This document shows positions 24,254-34,856 of a stretch of 64,000 nt of DNA, one piece after another. The position numbers and the translations under genes are program-made. Below the pieces are notes generated by a model. The model ran no database searches, had not been told where the DNA came from, and worked only from the letters and a program-made list of their open reading frames with translations. The stretch is taken from the NCBI GenBank assembly GCA_038049695.1, contig CP142451.1, positions 5,020,001 to 5,084,000 on the forward strand. Reading direction: 5' to 3'. How positions within the stretch are numbered: position 1 is the stretch's first letter; the number at the start of each line of letters is the position of its first letter. The DNA comes from Cinnamomum chago. Its lineage: Eukaryota > Streptophyta > Magnoliopsida > Laurales > Lauraceae.

Positions 24254-26560
24254 ACTCTAGAGTTTGAATGCTTCTCATTTACATATTGCATTTGGACTTC
24301 CATCCTCTACCGACCGTGCATTTGGACTTACAGTCCCGTACCGACTACAAAATCAATTTGATATCGTTATTGATATCGATGTGTGACAAAAACGTGGGGA
24401 GAAAAAACAGAGTTGAAGAATAAATATCCATATCCCTCGGCTCAGGAGTAAGCAATAAACATTAGGAGCAAAGAAAATGAAGGCACCACAAGTACATAAA
24501 ACTAGCAAAGTATACCAGTGCACAACCTGGGCCCAAAAAAAGAAATATAAGATATGAATAATAAAAAAAAAACATGGCCATTGCTGACATACAGTATCAT
24601 CCAATAGCTAACACTGGCCCAAACTTACATAGTCGTCTGAAATTAAAAGAAAATCTATGGTTAAACATCATTAAACTACAATGTTATTAAACCATTGGGT
24701 GACCCTTGTCAATAAGGAAACCTTTCCGTTTTCATTCCAGTTCCGCCTGCTGTTAAACTTTCATGCTTCCTGAAACTGATCGAGACCAACTATCCAACTG
24801 AATCTATCAGCCTTTTGTTTCTATTACCAAAATTAGGGATTTAGTGCATCTCCAATATTCATGTCCTTATTATGGTTCATTTGAATTAATTCTATTAAAA
24901 AAACACAAGGGGTTTTGATATATTAGTCATCCTTAAATGTGATATTTTCAATTTTATGACAGAAACTTATATAATGTAACCAGAGTAGCTTGACTTGTTC
25001 AATATTTTTTTAAATTTTTTTTTGCCCTAGATCCCATGATATCATGAGAGAGTTATATGGCACATAAACTGATAAATTCCATTGATATCATGGGACTGAC
25101 CCCATGATTTCATGGCATTTATGGAGCATCTTATATGAATATTTTTCCGAATGATAAAACCTAAAAACTGGTGATTGGATGTTTATTTACTTTTCAAAAA
25201 ATGCAATTTTTCATGTTTTCTAAAAAATGAATTCCCTCGCTGACTGACTGTAGAAAGTGTATAATACAAAAACTGATAGATCTTGTGATTTAACGGGACA
25301 ATCCCATGATATCATTGGATATGATGAAAAAAGTTTAAAAAACTATTGACCAGAGTCGAGCGACTTTAATGATATCATTTAAATTTCAATCATGAAATTA
25401 GAAAACCAAATTTAAGCACTGACACGTGAAAACCCCTAAAAACAAAGCTTTCCTTTCCTTTTCTTTTTTTTGAAAACTTCTCATTTAGATGTGGACATCT
25501 ACCTACAAAACTAAATTCTTCACAAGCTAATAAATATTTATCCACTTAATTGGTTAGATAGTTAAGATCTTTCACAGAGAGAACAATTGATCTTGATCTG
25601 TAGTAAGAAAAGTACTCTTCTCCTATTTGGCTCTATGGGACCTACTTGAGCCTGCCTTGGATCGATATATACACTGCCCCAAACTAACATAATTAAACCT
25701 GTACTCACCTTAGAAGTGAATTTAAAAAAAAAAAAAAAATCTATGGTTTGATGTTAGTTTTCTTTTTACAAGGAAGGGTGTCCCAACCCTAAGCTACAGT
25801 GTTGTTAAATCATTGGGTGACCATTGTCAATAAGGAGACCTTTGGACCATTGTTCTCCAAACCAACTATCCAACTGAAAATATCCAAAAAGAAAAGATCA
25901 CATACATCCATAATCCAAGGGGTTACCCGAGTGGTCAGGACCACGATTCTTCTCTCTTTCGGAGTTAAAGGTCCTGATATCGATCTATGTTCGAATCTCT
26001 TCAGGAACCAAAGGTTGAGTCCACTAGTGCTATCACTTAGGGGCCATAGGAGTTTTACCCGATTTCTCTCTGGGCCCGGAGAAATTAGTTCAATTCAAAA
26101 GGTTGAAAACCCTCCTTTAGCGGAAAAAAAATATGGCCTACTATTACCAACATTAGGAATTTTGTGCATCCTCATGCATATCCGGTTAATAGTCCCCTTT
26201 ATGTGACAGCACTTCAAATAAACAAAGGTTTTTTTTTTTAACTTTCCATTTGGATGTGGACTTGTGTCCTACAAAACCTACCAAATTGATACCAGAAGTG
26301 ACAAAACCTTCCTGTTGACATCCCAAATCACATTATCGTCATGGCATGCGTTGCTAGTTACAGAAGCATTCCAATTTTTTTTTTTTTGCAGACAACAGAA
26401 GCATTCCATTGCTGACCACACTTTACTCCGGAGAAAAGTAATAAAAGAAAGCTACAAACTCATGTAACATTTTAGCCTCAAATTTTGACCAAAATATGAG
26501 AGAGAGAGAGAGAGAGAGATGATTCCATCTACTCTTCGTCTCCCTTCATTCATTTTCTTT
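24254..26560. other. repeat-rich region upstream of the 4CLL locus
   Basis: No gene. A segment at 24650-24735 recurs, diverged, at 25736-25855 (ATTGGGTGACC, TTGTCAATAAGGA), followed in both copies by CCAACTATCCAACTGAA and TAGGRATTT-TGTGCATC, so this is an old direct duplication. In the second copy the SINE at 25918 interrupts it. ATGATATCAT palindromes cluster at 25030-25380. Confidence 0.5.
25918..26135 (+). repeat. tRNA-derived SINE, copy 2
   Basis: A-box-like TTACCCGAGTGGTCAGGACC at the 5' end, B-box TGTTCGAATCTC about 60 bp further, then the tail shared with the other copies (TTTTACCCGATTTCTCTCTGGGCCCGGAG) and a short A run. This copy has both Pol III boxes. Confidence 0.65.
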
Positions 26561-26613
26561 CTATATATAAAGAGATCACTGCTTCAGTACGTAACTCTTA
26601 ATCTCCAACTCTA
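26561..26613 (+). promoter_or_regulatory. TATA box and leader of 4CLL first exon 1a
   Basis: CTATATATAA at 26561-26570, followed 44 nt later by the ATG at 26614. The short leader fits a start near 26592. A (GA)n tract lies at 26498-26519. An upstream block ATTATCGTCATGGCATGCGTTG (about 26330) recurs before the other two first exons, at about 28545 and 34300, showing that the promoter was duplicated together with the exon. Confidence 0.6.
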
Positions 26614-27651
26614 ATGGCTGAGCAAAACCCAAACCGTAATTCCAACATTCCTTCATCTTCTTTGGTCGTTCCAAAGAGCGGCTTCTGCTCGGAGACGAAG
26701 ATCTACCACAGCCTCCGGCCACCGGTCCCTCTCCCTCCGCCTTCTCTTCCTGTCTCCGCCGCCTCCTACGCTACCTCCCTCCTCCCTACTCCTCTCCCTT
26801 CAAACCCCACCCTCATTGATGCAGTTTCCGGCCTCTCCATCTCATACTCCGATTTCCTCCACTGCGTCCAAAACCTCTCTTCCAACCTCAAAACCCTAAT
26901 CCCAACCCTTTCCAAAGGCCAGATCGCCTTCGTAATCTCTCCTCCTTCTCTCCACATCCCGATCCTCTACTTCTCTCTCCTCTCCCTCGGCGTTGTCATC
27001 TCTCCTTCGAACCCCATCTCCACTCCATCAGAGATCAAACGCCAGATCCATCTCTCAAAACCCTCCATCTTCTTTGCCACCTCGTCGACCGTCGGATCTC
27101 TTCCTTCCGACCTCCCTAGCCCTCCGATCATACTGGATTCCAATCGGTTCGTTGATCTGACGACACGTGTTTCTTCCGAACCCGTCCGATCGCTCGAGCC
27201 GGTGTGGCAGTCGGATCCGGCGGCGATTCTGTACTCGTCCGGGACGACGGGGAGGGTGAAGGGAGTGGTGCTGACGCATCGGAATCTGATCGCGGTGCTG
27301 GCCGTATTACATGCATGGAGGGTGAAAAGGGAGAAGGCGGCAGTGGCGGTGTTTACGGTGCCGCTGTTTCATGTGTTTGGGTTTGTGGCTGTGGTGGGGG
27401 TGGTGGCGGGAGGGAACACGGCGGTGTTGATGGAGAGGTTTGAGTTTCAGGGGATGTTGAGGGCGGTGGAGAGGCACAGGGCGACGGTCATGCCGGTGTC
27501 TCCGCCGCTTGTGGTGGCGATGGCGAAGTCGGATGAGGTGGAGAAGTACGATCTCCGGTCGCTAGAAGGAGTGGGGTGTGGCGGAGCGCCGCTGGGAAAG
27601 GAGATGGCGGAGCGGTTCAAGGCAAGGTTTCCGAACGTCGAGATTACACAG
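26614..27651 (+). CDS. 4-coumarate:CoA ligase-like, first exon copy 1a (N-terminal 346 codons)
   Basis: Adenylate-forming (ANL) acyl/aryl-CoA synthetase N-terminal domain, closest by eye to plant 4CLL9 (At5g63380 type): GFCSETKIYHSLRPPVPLP, YATSLLP, VISPSNP. AMP-binding box I (YSSGTTGRVKG) is at about residues 207-217, followed by VLTHRNLIAV, VPLFHVFGF and GCGGAPLGKE. The exon ends ITQ|GTAAGTGA with a strong donor in the phase needed for exon 2 at 40066. Exons 2-6 are not present before the next copy at 30702. If spliced to the single downstream set, it gives a 557-residue enzyme of normal family length. Read through, it stops about 35 codons into the intron. It could also be a truncated duplicate; RNA data are needed to tell. 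Confidence 0.85.
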
Positions 27652-29015
27652 GTAAGTGAGAATAGTAAAAACGACATTCAGTGGAGCCCACATTTTAAAA
27701 TCCTCTTTCTTTTATGGACCAGATTTCAATTGAAAAGGGTATTTATTAATTAATATTTCTCTTCCTACAAGTGAGCCTTGAGTGAGTGAATGCAATAAGA
27801 CAACTGGCACAGTACATGGGCTAGGCCTTCCATGCAAAAGTGCTTACAGATGTGAGACAAATAGTGCCAGATATCAGCGGGGCCCACCTGTTAAGAAATC
27901 ACTGCACCTCAAAGCCGACCATCTTATTGATCATTTGGTTTAGTGATTAATGATGGCCTGCCGTGCCAACTCAAGTGAAAATGTGGGAAAGTAATCTTTA
28001 ACAGTAATCTTTTTTTTACTTTACTGATATTTCGTTGTTCACTGGTCAATAAATAAAAACAATAATAATAGTAGTAGTAGTAGTTTATAAAACACAAAGT
28101 AAGTTTGTTGATTTGGGATTAAAAGAATTCTTTGTTGGAACCTATCTTATTTGATTTGTGACTTCGATGCATGATAATAACATGTAGGACATTTAGAACC
28201 AGCTATTTGCAACCTACTTTATGCAGCATGAAATAAATATACCTCAAGTCATTGTCCACTTGTAGTTGACTTTTTTATTTTTTCTTCCACTATTTATTGA
28301 TCATCACCGTTTTTTCAACAAAACGGTTGGAATATTTCCTTTAAGAGCCGAACCGTAATGGCCATGATAACATAATTTGGCAAATGTCAACTATCTGCAA
28401 AATGCTAATGTGGGACAGCCTAGCAGTTTTGAAGTAAGACATAATAAAAGATCCATGTCGTGACAAAAAAAAAAAAGTAGGGGCAAAGAGAAAGGTGAAG
28501 AAGAACGAATATCTAAATCCCACCAGTTTACTTACATCCGTGATCTCGTTGTCGTCTTGCCAACATGCATGCGTTGTCCTAGGAGCATTTTCGTTTGTTC
28601 ATTTAGATGAGATCTGGCCAAATGATACTAACTACACTTATCTAGAACGAAAATAATAAAAGAAAGATACAACAGGACGTAATCACTTCAATGCCAGGTC
28701 AGGATTAAACAACAGAACAGACAAAACGAGGCACTAGAATAGAAGAATGAGATGAGAGTGAAAATGGATCGGGGTTGGTCTGGGTCCACCCAACTTATAA
28801 ACTGCAAGAGAATCTGAACCTAAAATTATATACACACATAATATACTCGATCAGTATGATATACATACATAATCTACTTATGATACAATTTAAATACATA
28901 AAATATGGCTAGGACATTGGGCATTGGGCATTGGGCATTGGAGTCGTATCAGGTATGAAACCCACGGAGACAAAACTAGGATTGAAATTTTACTCGGGTC
29001 TAAGTGGTGGCAGTT

Positions 29016-29143
29016 TATTTTTTTTTTTTTTTTTTTTTTGCTATCGGAGGGTTCCCAACCCTTTGGCTAGACTAATCCCTCCGGGCCCAGAGGGAAGCCG
29101 GGTAAATTCCCTGTAGCCCTAGTGTGGTAGCGAAGTTTCGAAC
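29016..29143 (-). repeat. 5'-truncated tRNA-derived SINE, copy 3
   Basis: The poly-A tail is the T run at 29017-29039 on the plus strand. The body matches the other copies (CCCTCTGGGCCCGGAGGG on minus). An exact 11-bp target duplication, TGGTGGCAGTT, flanks it (29005-29015 and 29144-29154), which proves insertion by retroposition. The A box is missing. Confidence 0.8.
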
Positions 29144-29402
29144 TGGTGGCAGTTGATTGATATGGCTGTAAATAGAATATGAGGAAGATAAAGATACCAG
29201 GAAAGGCAATACCAAGGGTGCGACAAATGCGTTATGTCAACGTTGGTTCACGTTGGGAAAACTCTTGAGCTCACATGCACTGACGGGAAGGGGGCACTGT
29301 GAAGAAATAAAATTATAGAAGGGGCCAAATGCAAAATTTAATGAAGCTTATGTTAATATAAATGGGGTTTTTGAAATTTGACGGGATATGGCCACCCACA
29401 GC

Positions 29403-29794
29403 TAGGGTTGTAAACGGGTCAGTTCCAGTTCGGGTCCATGGTGGACCCAGAACCAAAACCGTTAAGGAGAAGGTGGAACCGAATCCGGACCCAGAACCGT
29501 TTTAGAACCGGTTTCTTGGCTCCAGAACTGTAACCAGAACCATATACGAGACATTTCTGGATCCGGATCCTGATCCGGATTTAGGTAGAGAATGATATTA
29601 AAAAAAATAAATTTTAGGAGAAATTTTCAAAACTTGAGGTAATATATTGAGTTTCGGGTCCACAAGTCCGAACGAATGTAGAACCAGACCTAAACCAATT
29701 TACTTATCGAAGCCTAAATAAGGACTCAGATCCAATTTTTAACGGGTCGGAACCTTCGAGTAATTGGAGAATCAGGTACCCATTTACATCCCTA
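29403..29794 (-). mobile_element. hAT-type MITE, copy 1
   Basis: Ends TAGGGTTGTAAACGGGTC and, read from the right, TAGGGATGTAAATGGGTACC. The interior is rich in GGTTCTGG/GGATCC-type motifs. It is homologous, in opposite orientation, to 34380-34804. The flanking 8-mers (CCCACAGC and CGCACAAC) agree at 6 of 8 positions, a decayed duplication. Confidence 0.65.
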
Positions 29795-30701
29795 CGCACA
29801 ACTCACCTACTTCTGCCCCTGCATTTACAGATAAAAGTGAAAAGGGGTTCGATACTTAAAATTCATTCTATTTTTAGACTTTAACCAGAATGAACAAAGG
29901 CCCATTTTGGAATTAATATTAAGGACCCAATCCCAGTTCTAGACGCAAATAAATAGCCTAAATCTAGGCCTAAATTGAGGCCCAAATAGTGATATACTAA
30001 TTTACTTATATATATATATATATATATAAATTGATTTAATCCTGTACATATCTTTGGCCCTAGATGACTCGATCCATTTTGATCCGTCGTGGTAAACTTA
30101 ACTCAAATGTAACCAATTTATTAATTTGGGTATTTAATATCTAGAAGGAAATTTTAATATCATAATATAAATTTAACTTTTAAATCATAATGCATTTAGT
30201 CGGATTACATCAAAAATCCATTTGAGTAAATCAACGGATATGGAATCAACAGACCCAATTCCAATTCAAATCTCACCCGCTCATTATTCAGATAAGAGAA
30301 AAACGTCGGCCCGGATAGGGTCAGAAATTCCCATCTTTATACTTGTCAAAAGTCTAGAATCAACCGACTATTTCCACAAATCTTCTGGGCCCACTAGAAG
30401 GATCGAGAAATCGGTGCATAATATACCACTCCACGAAGTACTAACAGTCTAAAATTGCTTAATGAGATTATTTATGAAGTCAGAGTTTCGATTGGTGAAA
30501 TTTTGACCAAACTACAAAAGAAGAAAGTTTTTGCGGTTGAGATACTACCAGGTGGGCTCCACTGTGCACCTCTCCAATTGGCTCATGCAGTAGTATTGAC
30601 TCCTTGTGTTCGTTCGTTCTTGTCCCATACCGGACCACTACTACATTATCTCTTCCCTCTTCAACTCCAACGCTTCTCATCCACTCCTCTGATCTCCTCC
30701 A

Positions 30702-31748
30702 ATGGCAGAACAAAATCCAAACCTTAACATTACTTCCTCTCCATCTCCCTCTTCTTTCATCGACCCGAATAATGGCTTCTGCTCGGAGACGAAGATCTAC
30801 CACAGCCTCCGGCCACCCATCCCTCTCCCTTCTGAATCCCTTCCTCTCTCCACCGCCTCCTACGCCACCTCCCTCCTCCCTACTCCTCTCCCCTCAAACC
30901 CTACCCTCATCGACGCACCCTCCGGCCTCTCCATCTCCTACCCAGATTTCCTCCACCGCGTCCAGAACCTCTCTTCCAACCTCAAAGCCCTAATCCCAAC
31001 CCTCTCCAAAGGCCAGATCGCCTTCGTAATCTCTCCTCCTTCTCTCCACATCCCGATCCTCTACTTCTCTCTCCTCTCCCTCGGCGTCGTCATCTCTCCT
31101 TCGAACCCCATCTCCACTCCCTCCGAGATCAGACGCCAGATCAAGCTCTCAAAACCCTCCATCTTCTTCGCGGCGTCTTCCACCGTCGGATCTCTTCCTT
31201 CCAACCTCCCTAACCCTGCGATCATGCTGCTGGATTCCAATCAGTTCGTTGATCTGATGACGCGTGTTTCTACCGGAGCAGTGCGATCGCTAGAGCCGGT
31301 TAGGCAGTCGGATCCGGCGGCGATCCTGTACTCGTCCGGGACGACTGGGAGGGTGAAGGGAGTGGTGCTAACGCACCGGAATCTGATCGCGGTGCTGGCC
31401 GGATTCCAAGCGACGAAGGAGGAGAGGGAGAAGCCGTGGGTGGCGCTGTTTACGGTGCCGCTGTTTCATGTGTTTGGGTTTTTGTTTGTGGTGAGGTCGG
31501 TGGCGGGAGGGGAGACGGTGGTGTTGATGGAGAGGTTTGATTTTGTGGGGATGCTGAAGGCGGTGGAGAGGTATGGGGCGGTGTACATGCCGGTGTCGCC
31601 GCCGCTTGTGGTGGCAATGGCGAAGTCGGAGGAGGTGGAGAAGTACGATCTCCGGTCGCTGGAGTTGGTGGGGTGTGGCGGAGCGCCGCTGGGAAAGGAG
31701 GTAGCGGATCGGTTCAAGGCCAGGTTCCCCAACGTGGAGATTGCGCAG
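30702..31748 (+). CDS. 4-coumarate:CoA ligase-like, first exon copy 1b (N-terminal 349 codons)
   Basis: Intact paralogue of exon 1a with the same motifs in the same order (GFCSETKIYHSLRPP, SSGTTGRVKGVVLTHRN, VPLFHVFGF, GCGGAPLGKE). It ends IAQ|GTATGTGA, again a valid donor in the correct phase for exon 2 at 40066. The predicted spliced product is 560 residues. Many differences from 1a fall in the loop after the box-I region (GFQATKEEREKPWVAL against VLHAWRVKREKAAVAV). Flanking sequence shows 1a, 1b and 1c are tandem duplicates about 4.1 kb apart. No exons 2-6 lie between it and copy 1c. Confidence 0.85.
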
Positions 31749-32239
31749 GTATGTGAGAGTGAGAATTCCCGATAAGGGAGGCTCTGTCGTACTCATTCAT
31801 GAATTCGGTGGGGCCCAATTTTTAAAATCTCTTTTTCGTGTGCCGTGATGTAGCACAGAGTACGTGGATCACTTAACTTCGGATCCTGTTTGGGGATCCA
31901 CTTCCCTTAACTTCGTATGCTAAAAGCTGCAAAAAGATAAATGGGCCCCACCTATCAATAAAATAGCTACACTTCAAAACAGTTAATTTGGGCTGACCAG
32001 GGCATTTATTACTTGTTTCAGTGATCTAAATGATGCGACTTTCGCTTTGACAAAATGTCGATTATTAGTTTCAATATGCCTACCGTCAGATTGAACAATG
32101 GTTATTTAACAAATATAATAAAATGTTAATCACTGGTTCATATTTTATATAGATATTCCCTACAATGGAGAAAACACATTGTTTTATTTAAATAGAGGGT
32201 GTTTTTATAAATGATTCATATTTTAAATGGGTGGCCTTC

Positions 32240-32405
32240 ATTTTTTTTAATATATTTTTTGGCATATGTGGGTTCCTCCCTTCGGACCCAGAGGAAAGTC
32301 AGATAAATTCCCCTGTAGCCCTAGTGTGGTAATACGATTTTGAACCTACAACCTTCCAATCCTATGATGTAAGCCGTGATCGTAGGCCAACTGAACTATT
32401 TTTGA
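32240..32405 (-). repeat. tRNA-derived SINE, copy 4
   Basis: On the minus strand it starts GTTCAGTTGGCCTACGATC (A-box-like), has B-box GGTTCAAAATC, continues into the shared tail (TGACTTTCCTCTGGGTCCGAAGGG) and ends in an A/T-rich tail. Diverged flanking repeats of about 16 bp (ending TAGCCTTCAT/TGGCCTTCAT) surround it. Confidence 0.6.
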
Positions 32406-32914
32406 AGTTAAAATAGATAGCCTTCATATGTAATATAAAATACATAATTTTTTTTGTAGTGCTTTGTTCAAATAATTTGTACTTGATAAATCTTAGTATT
32501 AGCCCAAAATATACTAGAGTGGAATCTTGCTGCATTCCACTTAAGAAAAAGGCTCCTTTTGAGTGATAAAATTTTAATTAGGTGGGCCCAGTGCGGATAA
32601 TATTTTTATTGCAGTAAATTCAAAATATATATAAATTTTCTTGTATAGCAAGAGAGTTTAATTTACATTTTGAAGTAATTGAGCCCAACTCTTTTAAGGA
32701 ACTCCATAGCGATAGAACACGCTTTTTACCTGCATTATGTCTCCAGGCATACATTTCTTAAAAGAAGCAAATAAATGTGCAATTAAAGTCTTTTTACTTT
32801 GAAAGGTACCCTAATAATATTAAGATTTTTTAAAAGTGTTTCACTGAGATTCTATTTCTATATGCTAGTACTTACTGTAAACTGTACCTCATTCGACTGC
32901 CTAAATTGGGAATG

Positions 32915-34115
32915 GGTACTGGTATTTGCACCCACTCTAGTGGTAATAGAGTGGGTACAAATGTACAAGTCCCATCTAAAAGGAGCTGACTATATCACTG
33001 TATTGACTCGATTTTTGTGCATCACAAAAAGGAAACATTGGTCCTTGTCCCAACTTGTTTTCATCCGTGTCACATTCATCTCCTCGGGGCGCGTGTGAGG
33101 AAAGAGAGCAAATCCTTTTCTCAATAGGTGGTATCAGAACCCTTGCTGCCGCAGATGAAGAAGAGATCCGGTGGGGATCTCGAGGTGGGCCGCAGCATGT
33201 AGAAGAGATCGATCGTAGTTGATCTCATTGGGCCATACAGATCCTCTGTTGCAGAGTTTTTCCTGAGAAAGAGACAGAGTCGATCCCCAGACTTTGTGTT
33301 TCGTTTGAAAAACGGAGTAGCAGATCGACTTCGATCTGCATGTGCTCTTGCAGTCAATGGAAAAAGAAAAGGGTATGTGTGGCAGATTTCAGACTCTGTT
33401 TGCATGTTGCAGAAATTGGATCCGGTAAATACAAAGGATCGATTTTGACCCTTGGAGGGCCAGACTATAAATAAAAAAAAAGAGAGATCGGACTGCAGAT
33501 CTCAAGTGAGCCATGGCTCTCGTTGATGATCTAGGGAGACGATCTGACCGAGGTGATCCAATGTTGTATCAGATCGAATTGCAGAAAGAAAGGAGCTCTC
33601 TGGTTTGGTCACAGAGGTGCTGATGCTGTACAAATAAGAGAGGACGAGTTCCGGTCTCGGATTTGTTGTTGCAGTGCTAGGGACGATCGGAGAAGATCGG
33701 AGGATCCAGACTGTTTCGGTCTCTGTCGGAGAAGACAGAGGAGAAGGGCGAGATTGCCGCGCATCGCTGCCGGTTAGATCACCCTGTTGGAAGTCGCAGA
33801 TGCCAGAGAAAGAAGCCCGGATTTCTCGCGGCAGATGATCAGATCCATGATTTGTTGGGGTGATCAGCAAAGGTGGGCCATCACGCGCGGATCCGTTCTC
33901 GAAGTGGAGAAGTTGCTGGTTGTTTCGTCACAAAGAAGTCGAAAAAGAAAAGGCTTTAGCTCTGCATGTTGCAAAAACCAGAACCGAAGAAAAAGTGATG
34001 GCAATAATGAAAATAATACTCCATGCTATGCCCCTATGCCAATGCACATTCAAAGGACGAAAGATGGGACACTTTTCAAAAGATGCTATAGGTAGGGTGG
34101 GTGCAAATACCGGAT
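32915..34115 (+). mobile_element. decayed Ty1/copia-like retrotransposon fragment
   Basis: TGGTATCAGAACCC at 33129-33142 is the classic primer-binding site complementary to initiator tRNA-Met, seven bases after a possible LTR end (TTTTCTCA, 33123). A possible decayed zinc knuckle (GRKMGHFSKDA) is read at about 34053-34085. No intact ORF is present. The fragment is bounded by a 14-bp inverted match, GGTATTTGCACCCA (32921) and its complement (34098), whose origin is unclear. Confidence 0.45.
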
Positions 34116-34379
34116 AGGGTGGGTGCGTTTACCAAATCCCATTGGGGAATTTTGCATTAGCCGGAGATGTACAATTTTCTGTTCTGAGTCCCCCAACATC
34201 GTCGGTTGGAGTGGGATTTGATTGGGTACGTACGGCTGGACCCCTTTCCTAAAAGTCTGGATTTTGATTGGGTCCGCTTTTGATGATCCTCCTAATCTCC
34301 TTGTCGTCATGGCATGCATCGTTATAAGCTTATAATAATAGCTTTTGCATTTGCAGATGAGATTTTGGAGCCAAATCAT

Positions 34380-34804
34380 TAAGGATGAAAATGGGTATCC
34401 GATTCTCTCATTATCTGGAGGTTTTAATTCGCTAAAAATTAAGTATGGATTCTTATTTAGGCCTCCGGTGATTAAATAGGTCCGGGTCCAGATCCACCTT
34501 GGTTCAAACTCGTGGATCCGAGACTGATATATTACTTCAATTTTTAAAAATCTCGCTTAAAAACAACGTTTTTTTAATATCATTTTCTATCTAAATCTGA
34601 ACCCGGATCTAGACCCGTCTCATATATGGTTCTGGTTCCGGTTCCGGTTCCGGTTCCAGAGCCAAGAAACCAATTCCGAAATGGTTCAGGGTCCGGATCC
34701 GATTCTACCTTCCCCTTAACGATTCTAGTTCTGATTCCGGGTCCACCATGGATCCAGACGGAAGCCGACCCATTTACAGCCCAACAAATCCATTTACAAC
34801 CCTA
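34380..34804 (+). mobile_element. hAT-type MITE, copy 2, with perfect 8-bp target duplication
   Basis: It is flanked by CAAATCAT on both sides (34372-34379 and 34805-34812). Eight-bp duplications are diagnostic of hAT elements. Ends are TAAGGATGAAAATGGGTATCC and, from the right, TAGGGTTGTAAATGGATT. It carries a GGTTCC hexamer run (34632-34660). It lies 52 bp upstream of the dead start codon of exon 1c, so the insertion is inside that copy's promoter. Confidence 0.9.
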
Positions 34805-34856
34805 CAAATCATGCTCCAATAATAAAATTTCAGTCACTGGTACCTGGACTCTTGAA

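Larger units (their letters stand above)
27652..30701. other. spacer between first exons 1a and 1b
   Basis: No copies of 4CLL exons 2-6 were seen. It includes the start of intron 1, a duplicated promoter block (28540-28690, matching 26325-26465), the SINE at 29016, the hAT MITE at 29403 and a (TA)n tract at 30006-30027. About 2 kb of inserted DNA now separates exon 1b from its ancestral promoter block. Confidence 0.6.

Noticed and set aside
25918..26000. A tRNA gene from the A and B boxes
   Set aside because: No cloverleaf could be folded; the sequence continues into a shared tail and an A run, and related copies exist, so it is a SINE head.
33787..34117. Short ORFs (85-102 codons) as a real gene
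   Set aside because: They lie in the copia-like remnant; only a possible decayed zinc knuckle is visible and overlapping frames are equally open.
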